Positions 42,822-50,343 of a DNA stretch of 64,000 nt are shown here, piece by piece. A program made the position numbers and the translations under genes. Numbering within the stretch: the first letter of the stretch is position 1; each line of letters begins with the position of its first letter. The notes under the pieces are model-generated. The model ran no database searches. It saw nothing but the letters and a program-made list of their open reading frames with translations, and was not told where the DNA came from. This DNA is from an uncultured Fibrobacter sp. (GTDB lineage Bacteria; Fibrobacterota; Fibrobacteria; Fibrobacterales; Fibrobacteraceae): NCBI GenBank assembly GCA_934691725.1, contig CAKUTF010000003.1:62001-126000 (forward strand), in the 5' to 3' direction.

Positions 42822-43736
42822 ATGATTCGACTGATCGCTACATTTTTTTGCTTATCCCTTTTCGTCGCCTGTGCCGCTAGGCCCAAGTTACAGGAAGTCG
42901 ATGTCGAAGCGGAACTGAGAAAAAATTCCAGCGAATTTACGGAACGCCATCCTGCGTCCGCAGGCCCGGTTTCCACTCCTGCAGTGGAGAAAAAGACAAT
43001 CCAGAAACCTTCGGTGATGGTGCTTCCCGCCGGGACAAAAAATCTAAGCCAGAGTCTGGAAGTCTTGAATGGGGATGCTTTGTCGCGTGCCGCTGCAAAC
43101 GCTATCAACGGCTACCTGACGGAAAAACGTTACCCGGTAAAATCGCTCGAAGAATCTTCGCGTCTCAACGAAGCGATTGCGCTCCAAGGCGATATTTCCA
43201 ACCATGACGAGGATTTGTCCTACATCGCAAGCCTTTCGTTCGGGGCGGATGTCTATATCAAGTTCACAAGCGATATCCATCGCGGGCAGATTCTTGCGAA
43301 TTTAAGCGCATACGAATCGACATCGGGGCGGATGCTCGGTACGCAGACGGCGACGGTCAACGATAACGGAACGCGCAAGGAGGAACTTGTCGCGAGCGCC
43401 ATGCACAAGGCGATGCCCGGTCTAGAAAGAAAAATCATGGCTTACTTTGAAGAGGATTCTAAAATCGGAGTTCCCTACAAAGTCATCCTAAAATTAAATC
43501 GTGACGATGAGGAGGCCTTGTACAATCGGGCTTCGCGACTTTTGAAGCAACGTTTTGCCAAAGTCCTGACCAATACGATGACGGAAAAAACCGCCGATTT
43601 TACCGTCTATGTCAAGTCCGAGGAATGTGCGGATGTCTATGAAGTCTATGAAGCGATTTGCCAGACTCTCGGGACTTCGTTTGAAGTAAAGAAGAATAAT
43701 CTCGTTCAAAAGCTGTTGATTCTGGAACTGAATTGA
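42822..43736 (+). CDS. Lipoprotein, DUF6175-like
   Basis: 304 residues from the ATG at 42822, with GAGGG 4 nt upstream of it; a longer in-frame start lies inside dinB and is rejected. Lipobox LFVAC (Cys16). The mature part has a Pro/Glu-rich linker, then a domain beginning KPSVMVLPAGTKN (about 64-76). It proceeds through NGYLTEKRYPVKSLEE and ADVYIKFTSDIHRG to a C-terminal half with YKVILKLNRDDEEALYNRA. The order of elements resembles DUF6175 (TolB N-terminal-like) envelope proteins; the label is tentative. Its stop overlaps the next start as TGATG. It heads a four-gene coupled group of envelope proteins. Confidence 0.65.
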   Translation: MIRLIATFFCLSLFVACAARPKLQEVDVEAELRKNSSEFTERHPASAGPVSTPAVEKKTIQKPSVMVLPAGTKNLSQSLEVLNGDALSRAAANAINGYLTEKRYPVKSLEESSRLNEAIALQGDISNHDEDLSYIASLSFGADVYIKFTSDIHRGQILANLSAYESTSGRMLGTQTATVNDNGTRKEELVASAMHKAMPGLERKIMAYFEEDSKIGVPYKVILKLNRDDEEALYNRASRLLKQRFAKVLTNTMTEKTADFTVYVKSEECADVYEVYEAICQTLGTSFEVKKNNLVQKLLILELN

Positions 43737-44947
43737 TGGCGCGGTTTCTTTTCGCATTTTTTTTGTGGGGGATTTCCCTGTGCGATGCGCGCATCGTTTC
43801 GTTTGAAGCTGTGTCAAATGTTTCCGCGGAAGAGGCGGACAAACAAGCGTTGGCGGGAATCGCTCTCCAGATTCAGGCTCGTGTGAATACTTCGCATCAG
43901 ACGATAAAGAGCGAAGTCTCTGAAAAAGAAACTTCGAAATTGCGTACAAATTATTCCGAACGAATCAATGTCGAGTCCGATGTCTTACTGGAGGGTGTAG
44001 AATTTCACCGGGAAACGCTTTTGGATGGTCGGTGGAAATCGACTGCGATTTTTGACACGGAAAAGGCGACGAAAACTTCCCGGCAGGAACTTCACCGGAT
44101 TCAAAATGATGCGCTGGATTTAAAAAGAAAAATGGAAACTTTCGTTGCGCTGGGGAATTTTGACGATGCCTTGCGGGCGCTTGAAAATTTGGAATTCTTG
44201 CAGGGAAAATTCAAAAAAATCTACGACAGAATTGCCTTTTTTGAACCGCTCGATGAGTCGTATCGCTTTGGCGTGGATGTTTCCGGGTTAACGGAAAGTT
44301 TGGCGACAGCGATAGGGAACTTGAAAATTTCCTTTGCCGGAAATGGCGAATTGGCCGGACTGCATTTGAACGATCCGATTCTCGTTCTTGTCAAAAATTC
44401 GCAAGGCTCTGTGGGAAATTTGTCGGTGATGGTTTCGATTGACGGCAAAAACGTTTGGACGGAAAAAACGGATTCAAATGGGATCGCGAGTTTCTTGTTG
44501 GAAGTTGAAAAACTCCCTGCGGGAAATCATGAAATTGTTTTCCGAATTCGCTGCCCGAAATTCAATCGGGAAAATTCAAATCTCGAATTGCGTACAAATT
44601 ATTTTTCAAAAAATCCGGTGTGCAATTTTTCGTTTGTCTGTTCGGAGAATGCCGAAATCTGTGCGATAGGGGAAGAACTCCTTTTGAAAGCCGGCTTTCA
44701 GCCGAAAAAAGATGCAGAAAAAATTCGCCTTCGGATGTCCGCTAAAAATCGGGATATCTTTGAAGGAAATTCGAGACAAATCGTCCGGGGGGATTATTTC
44801 GTTGAATTTGTCGGCGCTTCGGTAAAATTTTCCAAGCTGCTGAAGGGAACAGGTGTTTCGGAATTGCGGGCGCAAAAAAACGCGATTCAAAAAATCAGCC
44901 CAGAAGAAATTCGCTCGGCTCTTCTTCCGTCATGTAAAGGACAATGA
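43736..44947 (+). CDS. Exported LPP20-like protein with Ig-like domain
   Basis: 403 residues from the ATG at 43736 (TGATG overlap with the preceding stop). Signal peptide about 1-18. Residues about 25-110 resemble LPP20-type lipoprotein domains: EEADKQALAGIALQIQARV, then SDVLLEGVEFHRETLLDG, with DTEKA closing the fold. A helical stretch (about 115-165, coiled-coil-like) follows. An invasin/Big-like beta domain comes next (about 185-275, VSIDGKNVWTEKTDSNG, then EVEKLPAGNHEIVFRIR), and a C-terminal alpha/beta part ends PSCKGQ. Function unknown; LPP20-type proteins are envelope-associated. It is translationally coupled on both sides. Confidence 0.65.
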   Translation: MARFLFAFFLWGISLCDARIVSFEAVSNVSAEEADKQALAGIALQIQARVNTSHQTIKSEVSEKETSKLRTNYSERINVESDVLLEGVEFHRETLLDGRWKSTAIFDTEKATKTSRQELHRIQNDALDLKRKMETFVALGNFDDALRALENLEFLQGKFKKIYDRIAFFEPLDESYRFGVDVSGLTESLATAIGNLKISFAGNGELAGLHLNDPILVLVKNSQGSVGNLSVMVSIDGKNVWTEKTDSNGIASFLLEVEKLPAGNHEIVFRIRCPKFNRENSNLELRTNYFSKNPVCNFSFVCSENAEICAIGEELLLKAGFQPKKDAEKIRLRMSAKNRDIFEGNSRQIVRGDYFVEFVGASVKFSKLLKGTGVSELRAQKNAIQKISPEEIRSALLPSCKGQ

Positions 44948-45603
44948 AAGTGAAAAAATTTTTGCCGTTATTTTTGTTCTTGGCGATATCCCTGTTTGCG
45001 GATTCTCCGAAAAATTTCATTGAAGATTTTGGAAAATTCCTTTCGGAAAACGAAAGAAATTCCTATTTGGCAATCGCGGAAGAATTGCATGAAAAAACAG
45101 GATTTTCGCTTTATCTCTATACGGCGAGAGAAGAGGTCCGGGATGCCGCCGCTTTTGCCGATTCGCTTTGCAGGGAAAGTCGGGAAGAGGATTCTCTGCG
45201 GGCTGTTGTTTTCTTGGACGGTTCGGCGCACAACCGCGCGTTTAAAATGTCTCCGGCGGCGTCTAAGTGGATTTCGTCGGCTGTCGCAGAACGCTTGGCG
45301 CAAAAGTATCTGCTGCCCGAATTCCGAAAGGAAAACTATGGACATGGCATTTTGGTTTTCAGTGCGGAAGTTTCAAAACATATCGCCCGGCTGAATGATG
45401 TTCGTTTGCTCTCACCGATGCCTCGCCCGACAAATGACGGGATTCCGACGATGGCATGGTTCTTGATTTTTATCGTGCTTGCCGCGGTTGTTATCGCATT
45501 TGCTTATTTTGTACGCCAAAGCTCCCAAGCGAAAAGACGTGGAAAAGTTCGTGATTTTGGCGGATTTCCCCATCAAAAATTTAATTCTGGATTTGGAGAT
45601 TAA
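44944..45603 (+). CDS. TPM-domain (YgcG/Psb32-like) membrane protein
   Basis: 219 residues. Signal peptide about 1-19, then a TPM-type alpha/beta domain (about 25-150): NFIEDFGKFLSENERNSYLAI, TGFSLYLYTARE, DSLRAVVFLDGSAH. A single membrane helix follows (about 164-187) and a short basic cytoplasmic tail ending in a Gly-rich segment. TPM proteins occur at membranes, with roles in photosystem or envelope repair in some phyla; no enzyme activity can be claimed here. It overlaps the previous stop by ATGA and is followed 1 bp later by the next gene. Confidence 0.75.
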   Translation: MKVKKFLPLFLFLAISLFADSPKNFIEDFGKFLSENERNSYLAIAEELHEKTGFSLYLYTAREEVRDAAAFADSLCRESREEDSLRAVVFLDGSAHNRAFKMSPAASKWISSAVAERLAQKYLLPEFRKENYGHGILVFSAEVSKHIARLNDVRLLSPMPRPTNDGIPTMAWFLIFIVLAAVVIAFAYFVRQSSQAKRRGKVRDFGGFPHQKFNSGFGD

Positions 45604-45604
45604 A

Positions 45605-46276
45605 ATGAAAAAATGTCTGACTTTGCAAGAAATTCTCGGCTCATCGTGGGGCGAAAATTTTCACGAGGTTCTTGGTGACAATTTAAAGAGCGCCTTTTTA
45701 CATGGAAACTGTCTTTATGAAGGATTTGATGCGCTTCACGAATCGTGGCAGGTCAGTTTTATTTTCAAGGATGTTTGTCCGAGCAATCTTTCTCTGCTGC
45801 ATCGTTTGAAACGAAAAATGGATGCGGACAATTTAAAATTCGGATTTTTCTTTTCCGAAGAGTTTGTACAAACGAACCTGGCGGATTATCCGCTGGAATT
45901 TTTGCACATTTCAAAGAAGAACGCTCCTTTGTTTGGCGCGCCTCCGCTAGCGGATTTCACACCGGATGAATTTTCTTTGCGTTTGGAATGTAAACGGGAA
46001 TTGAAAAATCGAAGATTGCATCTGCTCGGGGAATGGACAAAAGTCCAGGCTGGAATTTCCCCGATGGACTATTTCATTGAATTGAATTCGGAAGTGCTTC
46101 CTGTTCTGTATGGGATTTATTTTGTGCGTAAAGGAGTCTATCCGGGAAATCGCGAAGACGTTTTCGGGGAATTTCCGATGTTCCGAATTGAAGAACCGGC
46201 CCTGAATTTTAAACAGAACGAAGAACGCGCCGATGCCTGTTTTTCGGCGATGGATCAGTTGATTTCTTCGCTTTGA
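45605..46276 (+). CDS. Conserved-looking cytoplasmic protein of unknown function
   Basis: 223 residues from the ATG at 45605 (GGAG 7 nt upstream); an in-frame open stretch upstream lies inside the TPM gene and is rejected. It has no signal peptide or membrane helix. It is an alpha/beta protein starting MKKCLTLQEILGSSWGENFH, with VSFIFKDVCPSNLSLLHRL (about 49-67), FLHISKKNAPLFG (about 99-111), and a C-terminal half with RELKNRRLHLLGEWTKVQAG. The pattern recalls small nucleotidyltransferase-like proteins that handle a supplied substrate, but the motifs are missing, so I give no function. It closes the coupled group, and its 3' end overlaps nnrD (convergent) by 22 bp. Confidence 0.6.
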   Translation: MKKCLTLQEILGSSWGENFHEVLGDNLKSAFLHGNCLYEGFDALHESWQVSFIFKDVCPSNLSLLHRLKRKMDADNLKFGFFFSEEFVQTNLADYPLEFLHISKKNAPLFGAPPLADFTPDEFSLRLECKRELKNRRLHLLGEWTKVQAGISPMDYFIELNSEVLPVLYGIYFVRKGVYPGNREDVFGEFPMFRIEEPALNFKQNEERADACFSAMDQLISSL

Positions 46277-47121
46277 ATTTTCTTGATCGCCTGTGGAATG
46301 TAGCGCGGTAGATCCGATGCGAGGACTCCGTATTCCGAAAGTTCGGCGGAGGCTATTTCTCCGGCGATGCCGTGGAGCTTTGCACCGAGAATCGCCGCGT
46401 CGAAAGGTTCCATTTTTTGGGCTAAAAGCCCGGCGATGATTCCGGTGAGGCAGTCTCCAGAACCCGCCTTGGCGAGCGCAGAATTCCCGCTGTCGTTGAT
46501 GTGAAAGGCGTTTCCGTTTGCAATGACGGTTTGATGTCCCTTGAGAAGGACGATTGCTCCAAATTTTTGGGAGGCTTCCCGGGCTGCATCGATGCGGTTT
46601 CTTTGGATTCTTTCCAGGTCGGTGTGCAGCAGGCGGGAAAGTTCTTTAGGATGCGGCGTCATCACCGCGCGACCGTCAAACCGAAACGTCTCGGAAGATT
46701 GGGAAAGCGCATTGAGAGCGTCTGCATCGAGAACGCAAAACGTTTTTTGTTCGATGAGCAGCCGAAGGATTTTGTTGACAATTTTTGTCAAATCATTAAA
46801 AGGAATTCCGATGGCGGAGATCCCGCATCCAAAGGAGCAAACGGTCGAAGGCCTTAAAATGTTTCCAATGACGGAAAGGGCGTTCCTAGAAAGAATCGGC
46901 CCGGCCTGCGGAAGCGGTACAAATACAGCGTCGGGCATCTGGGAGGCGACCGCTTCGATGACAGGAGGAATCGCGGCGAGCGTGACGTATCCGGCACCGA
47001 CCCGAAGCGCGGACACCGAAGACAGGTAGGCCGCTCCCCGGTAGTTCAGGGACCCGGCGATGTTCAGGACGTTGCCGAATGTCGCCTTGTTGGAATCTTC
47101 TTCTCGAAAAGGGAGCTTCAT
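46255..47121 (-). CDS. nnrD: ADP-dependent (S)-NAD(P)H-hydrate dehydratase, single-domain
   Basis: 288 residues in a ribokinase-like fold: GNVLNIAGSLNYRGAAYLS, DADALNAL (about 141-148), VMTPHPKE (about 163-170), VLLKGHQTVIA and the catalytic/ADP segment AKAGSGDCLTG. It repairs hydrated NAD(P)H using ADP. The N-terminal epimerase (NnrE) domain often fused to it is absent here. It overlaps ispD by 4 bp on the same strand, in the order FISUMP lipoprotein, ispD, nnrD. Confidence 0.93.
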   Translation of the reverse strand: MKLPFREEDSNKATFGNVLNIAGSLNYRGAAYLSSVSALRVGAGYVTLAAIPPVIEAVASQMPDAVFVPLPQAGPILSRNALSVIGNILRPSTVCSFGCGISAIGIPFNDLTKIVNKILRLLIEQKTFCVLDADALNALSQSSETFRFDGRAVMTPHPKELSRLLHTDLERIQRNRIDAAREASQKFGAIVLLKGHQTVIANGNAFHINDSGNSALAKAGSGDCLTGIIAGLLAQKMEPFDAAILGAKLHGIAGEIASAELSEYGVLASDLPRYIPQAIKKIQSEEIN

Positions 47122-47840
47122 CGTTCGCGGTTTTCTTTTGGGAGATTTTCGAGGAAAAGTTCGAAACGCTCTAGGTCGGCGGGAGTCGTAAGCTTGTCGT
47201 TTTGCGAATTTCCCGGAACGATATAGACGGGTTCATCGAAATGTTCTAAAATGGAAGCTTCATCGGTCGGTAAAAAATCCAGTGGATTGTCGTCGATCTT
47301 TTTATAGAGTTCCTTGAAAATTTCAACGCGAGCCGCTTGGGGAGTTTGGGCCAGATAGACATCTTCTCGGGGAATGGTCCGTTCGACTTTTTCCGATTTT
47401 ACGATTTTGACCGTATCGACTGCCTGGCGTGCCACGAGGCACGAGCCTTTCGTTTCGAGCGTTTTCATCACTTGTAAAATGAGGCTTTGCGAAATGAGCG
47501 GTCGCGCGACATCGTGGACCAAGGCAAAATCGATTTCCTTCGACAGCGCTTCGATGCCGTTTCGGACGGATTCCCAGCGTTCCTTGCCGCCGATGACAAG
47601 CTTTAGTTTGTTCGCAAACCGAAAGTCTTCCAACTCTTTTTCGAAGTGGGATTTCCAGTCTGCGGGAACCGCCAAAACGACTTCCGAAATTTTGTCCATT
47701 TGCGCAAAGGTTTCGAGCGCATAGCGGTAAACGGGTTTTCCGTTGAGCGGTAAAAGCTGTTTCGGAATTTTCGATCCCATGCGTTTTCCGAGACCGCCTG
47801 CGGGGAGAATTGCCGCAAATCTTGAATTTTTACCTGGCAT
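47118..47840 (-). CDS. ispD: 2-C-methyl-D-erythritol 4-phosphate cytidylyltransferase
   Basis: 240 residues. The N-terminal nucleotidyltransferase signature AAILPAGGLGKRMGSKIPKQ (about 9-28) is followed by VIGGKERWESV, ALVHDVARPL (about 116-125) and TQTPQ-like AQTPQAARVEIF, all typical of IspD. It couples CTP to MEP in the non-mevalonate isoprenoid pathway. The gene overlaps the end of the FISUMP lipoprotein gene by 11 bp and the start of nnrD by 4 bp. No other isoprenoid gene is in the window. Confidence 0.94.
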   Translation of the reverse strand: MPGKNSRFAAILPAGGLGKRMGSKIPKQLLPLNGKPVYRYALETFAQMDKISEVVLAVPADWKSHFEKELEDFRFANKLKLVIGGKERWESVRNGIEALSKEIDFALVHDVARPLISQSLILQVMKTLETKGSCLVARQAVDTVKIVKSEKVERTIPREDVYLAQTPQAARVEIFKELYKKIDDNPLDFLPTDEASILEHFDEPVYIVPGNSQNDKLTTPADLERFELFLENLPKENRER

Positions 47841-48624
47841 CTTGAACGCACCTCACGGCGTATCCTGCCGTCTTGAAGTTGTAGTAGCGATAGATTTCCG
47901 GGGAGTCGTAACTCAGGCTTCGATAGTAGGCGGTATTTTCGTCCCGTTCCGTAGCCGTCCAAAAATAGGCGTGATGCCCTAGATACATAAAATCGCTTTC
48001 ATAGACGATTCCCGAAGGGAGTGCGTGAAATTGGACGCTGTCCGTTCCGTTGCCGGATGATTCGTCGTCGCTAGCCCAGCCGTTTTTCGCCTTTAACTTT
48101 TCTCCGGCATTTTCTCCTAGGAACTCTATCATGGCGGTCCATTCGGCGTCTGTCGGGAGCCTCCAGGCGTCCGGGCAGATTTCCCGAGCGGTTTTAAAAT
48201 CGTAAAGCCGTCCGAATCTTTTGCAGTTTGAGTTTTTTTTGCCGTAGCAGAGCGATCCGTTTGGCGTCGGAATATTTACATTCTTCGTCATCCAGCGCAA
48301 GTTCCCGATAACCGTGTTCGGAACATTCGAAAAGCTGGATGGAAATTTTTTTGGTGCGACGCCAACGGTCTCGCCATCGCTATGTTCGCCAGATCCGCTA
48401 GCGTTCTTGACGGATAGGGGATATTTTCTTTGAGACGAAGAGCTTTGTTCGGAGGAACTTGAAACAGGCGTTTGCTTCGGTGCGGAATTTTTCACGCTGG
48501 AATCTGCAGGTTGAGACAAATCGGAAGAACTGGAAAAGAGTGTTTTTTGAAAATGTTTTTCGGAGTCCTGCGAGGAACAGGAGACTAAAAAAAGAATGGC
48601 TAAAATCGATATAAAAAAAGGCAT
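47830..48624 (-). CDS. FISUMP-domain lipoprotein
   Basis: 264 residues from the ATG at 48622-48624 (AAGGAA 7 nt upstream); a longer in-frame start at 48675 would overlap the divergent gene and hide the signal peptide. Lipobox LFLVSC (about Cys16), then a long Ser-rich linker (about 25-70). The C-terminal about 160 residues fit the Fibrobacter succinogenes major paralogous domain: LRWMTKNVNIPT, CYGKKNSNCKRFGRLYDF, CPDAWRLPTDAEW, FWTATERD and YAVRCVQD, with paired cysteines. The family is expanded in Fibrobacter and has no settled function; surface location is likely. It is divergent from the oxidoreductase gene with only 41 bp between starts. Confidence 0.88.
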   Translation of the reverse strand: MPFFISILAILFLVSCSSQDSEKHFQKTLFSSSSDLSQPADSSVKNSAPKQTPVSSSSEQSSSSQRKYPLSVKNASGSGEHSDGETVGVAPKKFPSSFSNVPNTVIGNLRWMTKNVNIPTPNGSLCYGKKNSNCKRFGRLYDFKTAREICPDAWRLPTDAEWTAMIEFLGENAGEKLKAKNGWASDDESSGNGTDSVQFHALPSGIVYESDFMYLGHHAYFWTATERDENTAYYRSLSYDSPEIYRYYNFKTAGYAVRCVQDAR

Positions 48625-48665
48625 GCGCGATTCCTTGCTTTTCCGAAAAATAATAATTTCACCGC

Positions 48666-49481
48666 ATGGATACATTGGGACTGGTACTCGGTTCGGGTCA
48701 TATCGGAAAAATTCATCTGCGCCATTTGGAAAACCGCGGCGTGAAATGCGTCTGCGTCGATGGGCGTGAAAACTGCTTGGAAATGCTTCGGGAACCGGGA
48801 ATCTTCGCGTTTGATTTTGTCCTGGTCGCTACGCCGGCGAGTTCCCATTTTGAATATGCGATGCGCGCTTTAGAACTCGGTCAGAATGTCTTTGTCGAAA
48901 AGCCGCTTGCGGCATCTTCCTCTGATGCGGAGAGCCTTGTATCCCTGGCGAAAAAAAAAGAAAGGCTTTTGTTTGTCGGGCACAGCGAGCGTTTTAATCC
49001 GTCTTTTGAACGCTTCCGAAAAATGTTTTGCGAAAAAATTTTGCGCGGAACCTTGAAATCGATCGATTTTGTCCGGCACAATCGATTTTCCGTCCGTGGA
49101 AGGGACGTCTCGGCGGCTCTTGACATCGGCGTCCACGATTTTGAACTGTTCGATGAGTTAAAACGGCTCGCTCCGGGCGTTTCCTGGAAAGATGTCGCGG
49201 TGAATTTTGATTTTTCGCGGGATTCCGTTTTCGAGGAGCGATTCGTTTGTGCAAAGTTTGAACGGAAAGACGGCTCGGAATTTCTATGTAAAGAAAGGAT
49301 GGACGCTCCGCTTGTTCTCGGTGAAGCGGATGCGATAGAAAAGGAACATGACGAATTTTTTGGCTTGTTGGCGTTGCCCCCGAAGGAGCGTTTGGAAAGA
49401 ATGCTGCCCGCCATGGAAAGTGCGCTTTTTGCGGTCAAGATGGCAGAGGATTATTCGACAATCCCGAAGAGCGCAAAGTAA
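48666..49481 (+). CDS. Gfo/Idh/MocA family oxidoreductase
   Basis: 271 residues. An N-terminal Rossmann fold binds NAD(P): LGLVLGSGHIGKIHLRHL (about 4-21) with the GxGxxG-like loop, then LVATPASSH and the family EKP motif VFVEKPLAA (about 77-85). The C-terminal half is short for the family (usually about 330 or more residues) and has the HDFELFDEL segment with a conserved His-Asp pair. The substrate, probably a sugar or sugar-nucleotide derivative, is not determined. The 3' end overlaps the convergent prepilin peptidase gene by 31 bp. Confidence 0.85.
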   Translation: MDTLGLVLGSGHIGKIHLRHLENRGVKCVCVDGRENCLEMLREPGIFAFDFVLVATPASSHFEYAMRALELGQNVFVEKPLAASSSDAESLVSLAKKKERLLFVGHSERFNPSFERFRKMFCEKILRGTLKSIDFVRHNRFSVRGRDVSAALDIGVHDFELFDELKRLAPGVSWKDVAVNFDFSRDSVFEERFVCAKFERKDGSEFLCKERMDAPLVLGEADAIEKEHDEFFGLLALPPKERLERMLPAMESALFAVKMAEDYSTIPKSAK

Positions 49482-50269
49482 TGGGCGAAAAAGAAGTCGC
49501 CGAACCGATAGACGATCGGGGCCGCGATCATCAGGAACGGTCCGAACGGGATTTCCTGAGATTTTTCCTTTTTAATCGCCCGGTAGGGAATCATCACGAG
49601 GATGCCGAGAAACGAGGCGAGGACCAATACCGCAAAAGCTTTGCCGAAACCCATGAACGCGCCGAATCCCGCGATGAGTTTTACGTCTCCGAGGCCCATT
49701 GCGTCGCGCTTGAGGATTTTTCCAGCGACAAATCCGATGAGGTAAAGTCCGCCTCCGGCAAAGAGTGCGCCTAGAAGGCTCTGGAGCGGAGAAATTCCAC
49801 CCGGAAAAAAGGACAGCAAAAAGCCGACGACGATTCCTCCGATGCTTATCGAGTCCGGGATTAGCTTGTGCCTGCAATCGATGGCGACGACCGGGTAGAT
49901 GCCTAGAAGAAGCCAGAATAGGGCGAAGGAATCCGCCAAATGTCCGACGGGAGCGTTCCACGAAAAGGGATGGTTCGCTAGCAGCAGGGCAAATGCGCCG
50001 ACAAGTCCCGAAAAGGCTTCTCCTAAAGGGTAGCGGATGCTGATAGGCTTGTGACAGCAGGCGCTTTTCCCGCGAAGGATCAGCCAGCCGATGACCGGAA
50101 GGTTATACCAAATTGGAATATGTTTCCCGCAGTGCGGGCAAAAGGACGGCGGAGACAGAAGCGAAATTCCGCGAGGCATCCGATAGACGATGACATTGTA
50201 GAAGCTCCCGACGCATGCGCCGAGGATAGCGAACAGGATTGCGGCATACCAGACAGGAATTTCTTGCAT
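49451..50269 (-). CDS. Prepilin peptidase / N-methyltransferase (A24 family)
   Basis: 272 residues with about eight membrane helices. The cytoplasmic N-terminal domain has the zinc-type cysteines CPHC (Cys44, Cys47) and CC (Cys71, Cys72), as in PilD-type bifunctional enzymes. The catalytic aspartates are in AIDCRHKLIPD (Asp131) and GLGDVKL (Asp195). It cleaves and methylates type IV pilin or type II pseudopilin leaders at the inner membrane. No pilin genes are nearby. It is convergent with the oxidoreductase gene and divergent from the giant lipoprotein gene. Confidence 0.93.
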   Translation of the reverse strand: MQEIPVWYAAILFAILGACVGSFYNVIVYRMPRGISLLSPPSFCPHCGKHIPIWYNLPVIGWLILRGKSACCHKPISIRYPLGEAFSGLVGAFALLLANHPFSWNAPVGHLADSFALFWLLLGIYPVVAIDCRHKLIPDSISIGGIVVGFLLSFFPGGISPLQSLLGALFAGGGLYLIGFVAGKILKRDAMGLGDVKLIAGFGAFMGFGKAFAVLVLASFLGILVMIPYRAIKKEKSQEIPFGPFLMIAAPIVYRFGDFFFAHYFALFGIVE

Positions 50270-50343
50270 ATTCTAAAGATAGTTTTGAAAATCGGGATTT
50301 AGAATTTAATTTTACCGTATAAGTTGTCTTTTCAGGAAACCGT

